Below, piece after piece: positions 42,960 through 54,416 of a DNA stretch of 64,000 bases (positions are counted from its first letter, which is position 1; each line of letters begins with the position of its first letter). The translations under genes and the position numbers were made by a program. Source of the stretch: Leptodontidium sp. MPI-SDFR-AT-0119 (lineage: Eukaryota > Ascomycota > Leotiomycetes > Helotiales > Leptodontidiaceae); assembly GCA_020726505.1 (NCBI GenBank), contig JAHLEZ010000007.1, positions 2,790,001-2,854,000 on the forward strand, given 5' to 3'. The notes under the pieces were generated by a model that saw only the letters and a program-made list of their open reading frames with translations, was not told the origin of the DNA and ran no database searches.

Positions 42960-45400
42960 TGATCGAACAAGTTCTTATTTTTTAATAAGAGAGTATTTAT
43001 AAGACATAAAAAACTAAGAAAATGCTTAATCTGATTAGTTTTGACGTAAAGGAGGTATATAATGGGGTATGTAAGGAGAGATTATTGCAGAGGCTTATAA
43101 TAAGAGACATTTCATTGGAGCTAATTAAATGAATTGATGTATTTTACTTTAAACGAACAGTAATTATCTTAGTTAATGATTACGTCTTTAAATGGTAATT
43201 ATTATTATAAGTAAGATTATTATAAGAGTCTTTGCTCTCGCTAATACTATTCCTCTTTGTTAACGCCGATTTAATCCAACGTAAAATCAATAATAGCGAA
43301 GGATTAATGACATTTGTAAATAACTACATCATATAAATCACAAGATCAATAGCAAAAGCTAATCGGGAGGGGATCCAGGTTATTATTGACGAAGCCCTTA
43401 ACTGGGAAAAGCGAAGTGGTGCAACGTTTAAGGGTGAAAAGACGACCTTGGTGCATTTCATTCGGTGCTTGAACCGATTTAATATAACTCTAATTACTAT
43501 TAAAAGAAAAATAGTAATGCCAAAGAAGACCACTAAGATCTTAAGAGTAATTATAAACTTAAAGCTACGGTATAAATGTCGGAATAACTGACTCGAGTAA
43601 CGGGAGCGAACGAGGTATAACACAAAAGTAAGGATATACTCTTAATCCTCTATAAATTCTGTGTTCTGTATTCGTTTGTATCCCCGGAAGGAAAAGGAGC
43701 TCGAGGGAGCTCCTGGTTATATGCTAGCTACGCAAGCACGTGACTTATACATGACTTGTATTCCAACAATAAATAGTATATCACGAGCGCAGTGACAAAA
43801 GGTCTCTTAATTATTATGGCGCTAAAGAGATTACGAATAATATCTCCCTTAATCGCAAGGTAACTATTCGAGATAATAATCGCACTTATAGTCGATTACG
43901 CTTCTAATATTTGAATACATGTATACGAAATTACTAATATAGCGTTACTAAATAGAATATAAAGAGTAGAAGCACAGGCAATTATAAGCCTATTTCATAT
44001 AATAACCGTCGCTATAGCTAAAATAGAAGTAAGTATACGGACGATACACGAGCGGTATATAAATTAAGCTACTAAGCTATAGGTCGGTTTTTATACGCTA
44101 CCTAAGATAAATCCACTTTCGAAAATTAGTACTAAGGTATTACAAAGATTTACATCGCTATTACAAAAGATAGCCTAAGCATACGAATATATACTAATAG
44201 ATATTATAAAAATTATCCAAGGATATGTAATTAGCTTATAAGAACTACGAATACTGGTAATTATCAACCCAAACAGCGAAAAAGCGGCGGAAGTGGCTAA
44301 TTGCATTAGCGGTATAAGCATTGCAATAAGCTTATTTAAGAGGAAAGGCATAGTAAGCATAGGAAGCGCTATTTTCGGTACTTTTGGTAAGATGCTAAAT
44401 AAGCAGCTTATTATATTCGCGATTACTCTTGGATTGAGATTAAAATAAAACCCGTACGTTGCCGAGCTTAAGGTGATAGTAATAGCGATTTAAGGAGTTC
44501 TCTTATACGTGTTAAGGAGAGAGATCATAATCGTTACTAATCACTAAGCAGCGCTATAAGTAGTAAATTAATTAAAATAATAATCGGGTTAAGTTAGCGT
44601 AATACGATTTTACGATGCAATTAAAGAATTAAAGGAAGGATATAATCGCGTCGTGTAGGCCTTGGCATAATAAGAGTTTTATTTAAGAAAAGAAGCTGAG
44701 AAGATAGTACGAAGGGCTACGAAAATAAGCAAACTACTACAAAAACTATTCTTTAACACCAAATTTATAATTAATATAACAAAAGCAAAGAAGCAAAAAA
44801 GTAATACGCTTCCTAATAGGATAAAAAAACACCTAAAGAAAATAAACATAGCGTTACTAAGGCGATATCCCCGTACCTTATACGATACCTTAAAAAGAAG
44901 GGAAACAAACGTGCTAGCGCAGCTGCGAATGAGCATAGCACGGCTCAACGAGTATCTACATCGTATCAGAGCAATAAAATCGAATTAATATCCTTGCGGA
45001 TAAGCAATAGAAATAATTAAATACTTCTTTTTTAACTGCTTATTATGGGATACGCATTGAGAAAGCTTACTAATGCAAATGAAGATCAAAAGGGGTAGCC
45101 TCTCCTACTACCTAAGGAAGCATTATTTAACCCTTTAAATTAAAAACCCGATATTACAGCGGTACAAACCACTATTAAGTACGCCATCGCAATAGGCCGA
45201 CTTAATAAACAGGTGGATATACAGTAGCCCAGACGTCACAAGCGTGACTTGCATTAAGAGTCCCCCTTTTCTTTTGTTTTCCCCTTTCCCCTTACTCAAC
45301 TAACCCACCACGCACCCTCGTGGCTTAGCAAGTCTTGCTTTAACCACGAAAGATAAGACGTTAAACACTTAAAAAAAATTATCCCCAAGTACACTTACTA
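42960..45400 (+). mobile_element. Tad-like LINE (non-LTR retrotransposon), 3' part, RIP-damaged
   Basis: The plus strand reads LISFDVKEVYNGVCKERLLQ (reverse transcriptase core), then LFLFVNADLIQRKI, ITRSIAKANREGIQVIIDEAL and WEKRSGATFKGEKTTLVHF. After an insertion it continues ALKRLRIISPLIAR, IVDYASNI, YVAELKVIVIAI (RNase H start), ANVLAQLRM and HRIRAIKSN, ending ATIKYAIAIGRL-like near 45210. This order, RT then a thumb region, then RNase H with a C-terminal Cys stretch, is that of fungal Tad1-clade LINEs. Stops are frequent. The 5' part is missing. A solo LTR interrupts it at 43577-43768. Confidence 0.8.
43577..43768 (+). repeat. Solo LTR inside the LINE, target duplication ATAAA
   Basis: The 192-bp segment begins TGTCGGAATA and ends TGTATTCCAACA, so the ends are inverted repeats. 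ATAAA lies directly on both sides (43572-43576 and 43769-43773). It separates the LINE phrases LKLRYK and ALKRLR, which are close together in intact family members. Confidence 0.85.
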
Positions 45401-46334
45401 CTAACAAACCCACAAGACCACGTCGAATTGTAAAATCAAAGATTAGAATAAAACCTTTCAGAGCGAGCGTAGGGGCTATCACGAGACCATGGCGGAACTG
45501 GAGGAATTGAACCCATGTAAACAGTACTAGTGCCCTTTAGGCTTAGCCGAGCGGAATAGACCTTTATTATCATCATCATGATTCGATGTTGGAGTGGGGA
45601 GCCGCGCTCAAATCAAGCCCGTGCTACTGTAGAAACAATCCAGCGCTGGCTGGTGCCTGCCATATTAGTAATTTTTTGGCAGCCGGCGGCCAATTTTAGC
45701 TGCACCCAAACGCGACCAAAGTCGGCTGTCACTAGGCTGGATGAGAGCCAACAAACGAATTCTGACTTTGAGGATGAGATAAGTTACTAGAATAAGATAT
45801 CCCACCTGGAAGAGCATCACGCGAGTTGAACGTCTTGTATTTTTGGTGCACATCGCGCAAAAACCAATAGTCAAACTACTATTGGTAGGTGAGATCGTGT
45901 GTATAACCAATGAGATATGCTTATTGCTAGCCGAAAAGCCTCAGCGTGATATCTAGGTACGGAAGGGGGTTGGCAGTGGGTCTCATCCACCGTCGTAGTG
46001 CAGTCTTTCCACATGACAGTGTTGGATAATATGGTTTTCCCTAAAACCCTTCCTGAATCGGTGAGCTAGAATCTAGGGACGGACGAGACCTACTGTTAAC
46101 CTCCTTCTGACTTAGTTACTACTTGTTGAAGTCCGTCGGAAACGACAACGGACAGAAATTGTTTTCCAAATACTGCTTACTCCGATTCGTCCCGTATACA
46201 TGTTAGATATTCTATCACGCCACTTACGATATGTTCCCGTGATGGTCATGCCTATATTTATATTCCTAAGCGCCAGCCCCTAAAAAAAATCCAAAAACGA
46301 AATATACCAAACCACGCCCTCTTCTTCTCACTAC
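45401..46334. other. Intergenic region
   Basis: No gene is supported. The composition returns to normal after about 45470. Short open frames such as 45578-45790 have no recognisable content. Confidence 0.5.
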
Positions 46335-47515
46335 CTATTTTTTCACCTCCGGCACTATTGTCCCAGTCTCTACCTTAAACAGGCTCTCTTCTTCCACGGG
46401 TGTGCCATCAGCCTTGGTGATAACAATCCAAAGAATCCTATTCGCAACTTTCTCCTCTTTCTTATACGCATTCTTCATCTTTTTATCAGCCCCTCCATAT
46501 ATCTCCTTCACAGCCTTCTCCCTCTTCTCCTCCTCTTCCCTCTTTGCCATTTCCAACCTCTCTAACTCTTCATTCTCATGTCCTGATCCTTGAACAAAGC
46601 TTCCTTGACTATGATGCAATGTCTCGATCTTATTATCGATTTCAGCAATAATGTTGCTGGAATCAAGCGTAGCGGCTGAAACAGCGGAAGCCTTCGATTC
46701 GCGCATTTTTTGGTGTTTTGCGTGTGCTTTTTCAAGTGCCTTCGTTTGCCGCTGGTTGGCCCACCGCAAAGGCTTCTGACCCATCTTTGACACCCAGCTC
46801 TCTGGTTGGGGTTCAGGAGAGACGTCGAAATCGAGGGGTGTGATATACCCTTCTAGTGCTTCGAGTCGGAGCAGGCGGGGATCTCTGACTCCGGACACGT
46901 TTTCAATCTGACTGTTAGTTTCGATTTCGTCGGAATTGATAGATGCTGGATCACCAGGTCTGTAGGAGACGCCAAGATCATGCACCGTTTCGAGAGGTGG
47001 CAGCTTGAGTTGTCCTTTTTCATCTACTTCGGTGAAGTTTATTGCTGCCATCATCTTTTTAGTCGTCATGATCCTACACACCTAAAATATTCCAAAGTTA
47101 GAGATGATTATGATCAAGGCAGGAAGGACATACTAAACCCCTCGGGGTGAAGATAGCTGCATTGGCGGTTTTCAGGAATTTCCTCACGCGGTGATAAGAT
47201 ACGCCTGCAGATGCTAGGAGGGATGTCACTTGTAAGACGCCGCCCAAGGCTTGTACAGGGATGACTCCTTGCACCGAGGTCAGGAAACCGCCTGCTATGT
47301 GCGCCACTTGGAAGATGGGAAGGGAGACAAAGACCTGGTTAAGGTGATCAATGAATGCGAGGAATTCCGAGCTGAGAGAAAAGGGTGTTAGTGTGGGGAT
47401 GGTTTACTGGCAGCGCAGCTAGGGTACATACATACTCTGTGATTGGGTTGCTGAGAGTCGAGAGGTAATGCGGATAGCAGCGGGCGAAGGGGAAGAGGTT
47501 TTTCATGAACTTCAT
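46335..47515 (-). CDS. Conserved fungal hypothetical protein, 354 aa
   Basis: Three exons: 47436-47515, 47134-47371 and 46335-47081. Both introns are GT-AG (64 and 52 bp) and keep frame. The N-terminus reads MKFMKNLFPFARCYPHYLST and continues SEFLAFIDHLNQVFVSLPIF, then AHIAGGFLTSVQGVIPVQA and VSYHRVRKFLKTANAAIFTP. The middle holds DPRLLRLEALEGYITPLDFD. The C-terminal half is polar, with a long Glu/Lys-rich coiled-coil-like stretch (about residues 255-310) and ends ILWIVITKADGTPVEEE. This is a recurring family in filamentous fungi, but I know of no function for it. The hydrophobic segments are short and could be amphipathic rather than membrane-spanning. Confidence 0.75.
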
Positions 47516-48180
47516 AATTCTGAGGTTTGATGATTCTGGGGTTTAAGTCAGTTGAGGGTAATGATGGATAGAGATATGGAGGTAAGGGATATATGAGGAC
47601 TAACGAGGTATGACGATTGGTTTATCAAGCAGGTCGGAGTTGGGTGCGGAGGGGATGAGTTCTTGGCCTTGGATGTCTTGGATGTGGTATTGTGAGGGAG
47701 AAACCCTCTCCATTGTTGGGTCGAAGTAGGAGTCCGGGGTGCGAATGTGTGGCATTGAAGATGCGAGAGTTGCGCTGCAGAATCGCGGTTCGGGAATTTG
47801 AGATCGGAGATCCGGGGTTGATCGTGTTTTAATGAATTGGAGTATAGAGCAATAGGGGGATGTCGAGTAGACTCTGAGTACGTTGGAAGTCTTGGAGTTG
47901 AAGAAGGTCGAGAGTGAAGAAGGAGAATCGATGGAAGCACGGGAACTTTGCACTTTATGTCTCTCTGTCTGGCCTCTGAGACTTTTCAGAGGAAGGTAAG
48001 TACTCTTGCCAAACCCCGTTCTATGAAAAATAGCCTCTCACACTTCGAGTGTAGATTTAATCCTAAAATAAGCATTCTCCCGACTCTTCCGAACTATGGC
48101 TAGGTGCATACTGGGGCCATGACTAGCATACGAGCCCCCGGTGAGAGGCATGCCATCCGGCAGATGGTCCTCGAGTTAGA
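47516..48180. other. Intergenic region upstream of the hypothetical gene
   Basis: Open minus-strand frames at 47548-47953 overlap each other in two frames and are Ser/Pro/Thr-rich without family signals. They are more likely the 5' leader or promoter of the minus-strand gene than separate genes. Confidence 0.4.
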
Positions 48181-48384
48181 GACTAGCCATACGCGCTCGT
48201 ACACTTTACCTTTCTCACTGGCGCGTATATTCCGAAACCTCGTACCGACGGCGCAGCCCTGATGTATGTGATGAGCACTGCGACTAGTCATACGCGCTCG
48301 TACACTTTACCTTTCTCACTGGCGCGTATATTCCGAAACCTCGTACCGACGGCGCAGCCCTGATGTGTCTGATGAGCACTGCGA
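48181..48384. repeat. Tandem duplication, 101-bp unit, two copies
   Basis: GACTAG(C/T)CATACGCGCTCG starts at 48181 and again at 48282. The two units are almost identical, differing for example GCCAT/GTCAT and GTATGTG/GTGTCTG. The duplication lies between two divergent genes, and both copies contain CACTTTACCTTTCTCACTGG. It may duplicate a regulatory segment upstream of the RTA1-like gene. Confidence 0.85.
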
Positions 48385-48599
48385 CTGGAATCGGATTTCA
48401 CTCAATGCCGACGCTGGCAACGAGCGGATTTCCCGAATTTCGGGGCTGCTCCGTGATTTAAAACCATCCCATAGGAAGCGCTGCCGGATACGAAAATATG
48501 GTCTTCCTATCACGAATACGGCACCAATAGATTCTCTGGAAGAAACCAGAAGTAAGAGCAGAAGAATGCCTCCGACCTCGTTTTGTAGTACCTTCTGGG

Positions 48600-48607
48600 T
48601 ATAAATA
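48600..48607 (+). promoter_or_regulatory. TATA box of the RTA1-like gene
   Basis: TATAAATA lies about 168 bp before the ATG at 48775, a usual distance for a fungal promoter with a leader of about 130 nt. Confidence 0.5.
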
Positions 48608-48774
48608 ACACTCACTGCCTCGTAACTTAGAGCGAGTGTATCAGTGCAATCGGCCTTTCTTTTGATTTCAATTCACAATCCAACTGTCATTATCTCTTGT
48701 ACTTCTGGAGGATTTGTTAACTTTCGAGTTTGTTTCACACCCTATTTCTCGTCCGAAGAGTCCTTCAAACAGTC

Positions 48775-49686
48775 ATGGCGGATCCAGAGAAAGGGAATCT
48801 TTTTTCTTATACTCCAAGTAAGACTTTAACTCTGCTTGCGGCTGGGCTTTTCGGAGTCAGTGCTATTGTTCATCTTGTCGTCATGATTCGGAAGGGGACG
48901 TGGTTTTACACGGCGCTTGTGGTCGGATCTTTCAGTAAGTCGTTCTGCACGACTAAATTTTGGGAAGTCCTGATCTCCAACAACTAACAGACAATCACAG
49001 TGATGACAGGAGGCTACGTTAGCCGTTTCCTATCTGCCGAATCGCCCAACAATATCGGACTTTACATCGCTCAAAGCATTCTCCTCCTGCTACCTCCCTC
49101 CCTTTACGCGGCTACAATATACATGATCTACGGCCGCATCGTCCACTACGTCAACGCACCAGAAGCATCCGTCATCCGACCAACCAGGGTCACCAAAATA
49201 TTTGTCGCAGGCGACGTCTTAGCATTCCAAGTCCAGGGAGCAGGAGGCGGGTTGATGGGGAAACCAGAAAACGCCGATCTTGGCAAGAAGGTTCTTCTTG
49301 TCGGTCTCTTTGCACAGCTTCTCTTCTTCGGGTTCTTTCTTAGCATCGCCATAATCTTCGACCGACGAATAGTCAAGAGTGCTAAGCTCTACACAGTCCC
49401 ACGACATGGCAAACACGGTTGGAGGAAATTGTTGATGTTATTGTTGCTGGCAGCAGTTATTATTATTGTGCGATGTGTCTACCGAATGATCGAAGTTGGA
49501 GGGGGCCATGACGGATATTTGATGACGCATGAGTGGGTACTGTATGTGTTTGATGGTGCGCCGATGATGGTTGTACAGGCTCTGTTTCATTTTGTGCATG
49601 CTGGGGATGTATTTGGGAGGGGTGGGGCTGTGAAGCAGGAGGGTTTAGATGAGGATTATATTGCATTGAATGTGGTTCGATCGTAA
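48775..49686 (+). CDS. RTA1-like seven-helix membrane protein (paralogue 1)
   Basis: Exons 48775-48934 and 49001-49686 give 281 aa. Intron 1 (66 bp, GTAAGT to CACAG, CTAAC branch) splits a Met codon. The start MADPEKGNLF is preferred over an upstream in-frame site because it begins the usual short hydrophilic N-terminus. About seven hydrophobic segments follow. The family signatures are IYMIYGRIVHYV, VFVAGDVLAFQVQGAGG-like TKIFVAGDVLAFQVQGAGG, LLFFGFFLSIAI and VYRMIEVGGGHDGYLMTHEW. RTA1-type proteins sit in plasma or vacuolar membranes and are linked to lipid-like stress and drug resistance in yeast; the transported or sensed ligand here is unknown. The convergent neighbour at 50274-51273 is a paralogue. 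Confidence 0.92.
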
Positions 49687-50273
49687 CAAGAATATGGGAT
49701 ATTGGAATCGTCGAGATGCCGAGCAAGTGAGAGTTTCAGTGGCTGGCGCTGTTGTCAATAGGGTTGCGAGGCGGTACAGTAAGACCGTATATGCCACTTG
49801 AAAAAGTGTAGAATTATGAGCCATCTTCCACAGGGAGAAGAAGATGGGCCTTGTGATCAGTGAGGAGGTATTCTAGCCGCTTCTGACAGTTATAGTTCCT
49901 GTGGGTGATAAGGCTACAATGTTTCATGCATTAAAGGTGCTTTTAAGATGACGAGATTGTGACATTATAGATCCCGATTATCTGGGCTGTCTTAGGGTGG
50001 AATTCGGGCTACTTTGTAGTCTGTAACTTGAAGTTTTTGGGAGGACGAAGATGTGTGTGTTAAACGTTGTGAGGAGTGACCGAGTAGAAGTAGAAAGTTC
50101 TGCTGCAATTAGCTGCATGTTCTATATATATATTACAAAAGAATGATTGCCTATTCATCAATTTCCGCCATGGAGATCCAAGTCTAAGCCCGTGGTCATC
50201 CGTCTAATCAACACTATTCTTTTTGGCTTTCCTTTGGTACCTGCAACCCAAAACATGCAACAGGTCGAGAAAT
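49687..50273. other. Intergenic region between convergent RTA1-like genes
   Basis: This is the 3' flank of both genes. No further gene is seen. Confidence 0.6.
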
Positions 50274-51273
50274 TTAAGCACCTTCAGTCCCCGAATCAAC
50301 AGGGGCAACACCTTCATTGTATCCCACAATCTTCTCCATCTTCCAACCCCTCTTCGCGACCTGTCCTCCTCTAAACAACGCTACCACTTCGCTTGGGTGT
50401 ATTACATTGAAAAGCACCATAACGGTGAACATCAATACCGCATCAAAAACATACAGGTATACTTCGTGCGAGAGCAAGTACCCCGAAAAACCCTGCAGGT
50501 ATTCTATGACACGGAAAAGAGATCGGACCATAATGAGCGCGCTTGCTATGAATAGAGCCATCAGGTGTTTGCGCCAGGGAGTATCGCTCTGAGCGCGAGA
50601 GGTTGGCACTTTTTTCATGGCAAGGTAGAAGTGGATGGCGACGGCGATAAAGCAGCCAAAGAAGAGGATCTGCACGAAGAGCCCGCCGACAATAATGTAT
50701 TTGCCCGTTGTGAGAGAACTGCTGGAACCCGAGGATTGGATGCCGCCGCCTAGATTGCCGTCATAAGCCAGTTATTCTTATTAAGATAAATTGATTGGAG
50801 GTGGCGTAACTTACCTCCTCCTTGAATAAAGAAAGACAAGACGTCTCCGGTGACGAATGTCTTCGTGAGCCACTTCTTCTTGATCAGAACGTGACTTTCG
50901 CCATCTACCAAGATGATAATCCGGCTCAACTCCATGTAGATGCTTGCTGCAAAGAGGGCGGGTGCCACGAGGAGGAGAAGCGTTTGTATAAGGTAGGGTA
51001 CTAATGTCCAGTCTGGAGTCTGCGTGTGAGAAATTGCGCGGCCGACATAGCCTATCCATTGAACTGAAAGTGTTTCGTTAGTTTCTGACATACAAGTAGC
51101 TCATAGAGGGACGTACAAAATCCTCCCACAATCAACGGAATCATAAACCAAGTGCGAGTCCGCAGAAGCTGGTAGGAATGAAGAGATGTTGTCGCTATGA
51201 AGAGAACAATGAAGATGACCGCTGCCACCATAGAGGGGTCATAGTGGTAGTATTCGAAACCGTCCTCAGCCAT
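50274..51273 (-). CDS. RTA1-like seven-helix membrane protein (paralogue 2)
   Basis: Exons 51117-51273, 50815-51063 and 50274-50749 give 293 aa. The introns (53 and 65 bp) are GT-AG and keep frame. The start MAEDGFEYYHYDPSM is followed by a first hydrophobic helix AAVIFIVLFIATTS. The signatures are IYMELSRIIILVDGE, TKTFVTGDVLSFFIQGGG, GLFVQILFFGCFIAVAI and LFRVIEYLQGFSGYLLSHE, matching the first RTA1-like gene position by position. The first intron lies at the same site as in paralogue 1, after VVGSF or IVGGF. The second intron, within the QGGG motif, is absent from paralogue 1. It is probably a membrane stress or lipid-related protein; substrate unknown. Confidence 0.92.
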
Positions 51274-52312
51274 TTTCGTTGTTCAAAGGGGTCTCTGAGT
51301 TGGGAGACTCGAAGTATAATTTACAAAACCAGAATTCAAGGCGCGAGAGAGAATTAAGGGGACAAATAAATAAAAATAGAAACAACTGAAAGCCAAGTTG
51401 ATATACTTGTTAAGATTGAAACTGTCGATCAAGACATCAATACTATTTGTAATTTAAATGAGCGGGACTGGCTCGACTGGGTTGAATGGGTGACAGCTGT
51501 TATCCCGTACTCAGCCGCCGCAAAACGTACTCTATGCCTATTCCAACAAGAGTCTGACATAGCTGACAAACGCGTCCTAAGGTTTATAAAAGGAGAGAAG
51601 TTTTTATGACGCGGCTGCAGGCCAGCCTCGTACACTATTCCCAATTAGGTATAATAGACCTCGGTAGTTGCCGCATACACGTGTATATTGGACGAGAGTC
51701 GCTGCAGGATTCTGTTATTGCACCCTGTTGAGATTAGAGAGGTCCTCGGCTCTGGCTCCAGATCCGAACTCGAATACGTGGATTACCCATGGGGCTATGG
51801 GACCACTGAAGGGGATTTCTGACGGGATTAATCACTCCATGAAGATGGCCAAGGGCTTTCTTGCTGGAAACACAAGGAAAAAGGTTCAAATAAGGTCCGA
51901 ACGTTTTCTGCGTTCGAGCAAAAGGGAGCAACTCTTACCATCGTAGAGTAGTGGTTGTTGGGACAGGCACAGGTTGCTCAGCCCTATTGACCTCGCTTAT
52001 GGCCTCGTATTCCGTACACTTTGCCTGAAAAGGCAATGATGGCGACTTGTAAAACGCTTGGGGCGGGCCAACCGAAGATTTCGGTAGCCCGGACGCGAAC
52101 ACCAAATCACGCTGGTACCTAATAATGGCAGCCTCTTGTAATCGTCATCCTATTTACTTGTACACGTAGGTCTTCTGCCCGCACTTCAGAGCTATACGTT
52201 ACTTAGTATCACCGTACGGCACTCGTTGCATACGAGCTTCGATGATATCGGGTGCGTGTCCTTCACCACGCGTCCACATCAAGCTCCCCGCACCCCATCG
52301 ACAGTCAATATA
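51274..52312. other. Intergenic region between RTA1-like gene and regulator
   Basis: This is a shared upstream region of two divergent genes, the minus-strand RTA1-like gene and the plus-strand regulator. Open frames here (such as 51668-51946) have no family content. TTTATAAAAGG at about 51584 is a possible TATA element. Confidence 0.5.
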
Positions 52313-53552
52313 ATGCCATCACGTCGCTCCCACACCAAAAGTCGTCACGGGTGTCTAGAATGCAAAGCTAAGAAGGTGAAGGTGCGTCGGCTCATGTGAT
52401 TGCAACCCGGACGACTGAACTGATCTGATCTGACACCTCAAACAGTGCGACCAGGGCAAACCCACCTGCGCTCGTTGCACAAAGAGCAAACAGCCCTGCC
52501 ATTACGGCATTGTCTCAGGAAAGCTGTGCCTATCGCCGACCTCCCTAGCATCAGGCGTCAACGCCCCTCCATCGGCCAAACTCCCCTGGGGCATCTCCCG
52601 ATTCCCCTCTCCAATCGACCCGCTTGAAACACAGCAAGGTACATTCACGGCATCCGATCTGAACCTCATGCACCATTACTCCACCGCCAAATTCTTACCT
52701 CTCGCACCCAACGGCGCGGAAACCGAGATCTGGCAGAAGCTAGCACCGGAAGAAGCATTCAAGCACCGCTTCCTGCTGTACGGGATCCTCGCCATTGCCG
52801 CCCTTCATAAGGCTTACTTTTACCCGGACACGGCGCCAGAGAACACCCTGCTGGCAATGCAGCACTACACCACGGCTATCAGCCTCTTCCGTCCTGTGCT
52901 AACTAATATCCGGCCTGATAATGCGGTAGCGGCATTCATGCTATCCGGCCTCGTGGTCTGTATCTCGTGGGCGCTCCCTATGGCTTCATCCGACAGCATG
53001 GGTAATGTACCCGTGCTGACTACAGGCGACAAATTGCAGCACATCCTCGATATCATGCGGCTGCTACGTGGTGTGCGGGAAATCGTCGACAGCAGCTGGG
53101 CCTGGACGCAACAACTGGCTCCCATTTTCAATTTAGTTGCCAACGAGCCCGAAACCATCTTCCCTCCAGGTGAAGAAGTCATTCTGCAGGCCCTAGAACA
53201 GCGTGTTTACGCCGAGGTGGAGTCCCCAGCTGAGAAAGATATGTATAGCGAAACCCTGCGGAATTTCCGGAGATACTGGCCGGTGGAGCACTCACCCTAT
53301 GCACATGGGCTGGTGTATGCGTGGTCGACGCGGAACTCGAATGAGTTCTTGAATGCGATTTTGGAGAGGAAATCGCCTGCGTTGTTGATCTTGGCGTACC
53401 ATGGGGCGCTGTTGCATGAGTTGACGGATTGCTGGTGGGTGGGCGATAAGGGGAGGGTGATTGTTCAGATAGTGGAGGAGCTGTTACCGCTTGGTTATAA
53501 GGATATTATGGAATGGCCGAAAATGCGCGCTGGCTTGATATTACCGATATGA
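52313..53552 (+). CDS. Zn2Cys6 transcription factor (paralogue 2)
   Basis: Exons 52313-52381 and 52446-53552 give 391 aa. The start MPSRRSHTKSRHGC resembles paralogue 1 (MPSRKFHTKSRHGC). Cysteines at 14, 17, 24, 31, 34 and 41 form the binuclear zinc cluster, and the 64-bp intron interrupts it at the same codon, after KVK. The remainder is the helical fungal regulator region (LMHHYSTAKFLPL, LLYGILAIAALHKAYFYPD, HYTTAISLFRPVLTNI). It lacks the third exon of paralogue 1; the same C-terminal phrase (ELLPLGYKDIMEWPKM) is encoded without an intron. It is a nuclear DNA-binding regulator with unknown targets. Confidence 0.93.
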
Positions 53553-53917
53553 GAAATCGAGGAGTTTGAATTAGGATTTGGGCCTTGGAGCAGTCCGTCA
53601 CAGCGCAGACCCAAGATCATAATCCGTTTTATCTACGTATGCGGGTCTTGCCTAAGTACCTACCTCTCGTACTGCACGTTGTGAAGGCCCGTGGCAACGA
53701 TTAAGCTTGAGAAGTTAGATGGATTATAGAGGAAATCTAACGGAAATATCAGCTAGTGGCAGAGTTGACGAGGAAAGCACTGAGGACGTCCGTTTGCCGG
53801 ATTATATAGTTTCTGGATGGCTACGGTGTAACCGTCGTATCCTGGTATCGAGGATTACGTGTAAGATAGCGCAGCATGAAGATGTATATGTTGGAAATAT
53901 ATTGTTTGTATTGGTTG

Positions 53918-54416
53918 TTACCACCACGTGCTTGCCCGGTTCGAACCCGGGCCCTTCTTCCCTTTCTTTACCTTACGCTTTGCGGAGAGCCGGACTTCGA
54001 ACTTGTCCACAATCTCTTTCGCATCTCCCAGTGAGTGTTCAGGCTCCAGTGTCTCAGCCCAACGCACCCGGTAGTGCAACTCACCATGAACAAACCTCCT
54101 TCCCAATGATTTTGCGAACCTCCCAGACCTGGTTGGTGCAGGTCGCCTGTGCGCACGGTTTGGATTCCATTTGAGGAGTTGGTTCGGATGCCGGAGCACC
54201 TCTGGTAGTGTTGTCGAGGTTGTCTTCGGCAGAGATATTCTCAGTCCGCTTGTCCCCGCCGTCCCCCCCACCTCGTGAAAGAGCAGGTAGTGATCGTTTA
54301 TTGCTGTAGTCTGAAGCGATGATGCCGACTAGGGGAGCCGAGAATTTCCGCCTCTTTGCCCAGTTATCGTCTGTTCCAGGCTCGCTAGGCTCGTTAGGAT
54401 CGCTCTGATTCAACAT
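53918..54416 (-). pseudogene. Chromodomain-like protein with frameshift
   Basis: The frame starting MLNQSDPNEPSEPG at 54416 is polar, with KRRKFSAPLVG, and ends in WEVRKIIGKEV, the first strand of a chromodomain. The next phrase, HGELHYRVRWAETLEPEHSL then AKEIVDKFEVRLSAKRK, is in another frame and completes the domain before a basic tail (KKGKKG). A one-base shift near 54085-54110 is needed to join them, and no intron fits. Chromodomain proteins bind methylated histone tails. More coding-like text (ESTTLDDDDLEHDDNNSDPR) continues upstream on the minus strand to about 54760 and could be an earlier exon. It is a pseudogene or contains a sequence error. Confidence 0.6.

Noticed and set aside
45490..45515. 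GGTTCAATTCCTCC-like sequence on the minus strand resembling a tRNA T-loop
   Set aside because: The rest of a cloverleaf is absent.
47548..47953. Two overlapping minus-strand frames upstream of the hypothetical gene
   Set aside because: Both are low in complexity and in different frames. More likely leader or promoter sequence.
53930..53962. tRNA T-arm-like CCCGG-TTCGAAC-CCGGG
   Set aside because: The T-stem pairs perfectly, but no matching acceptor strand, D-arm or anticodon arm could be found upstream within tRNA length, and the stretch overlaps the end of the chromodomain frame.
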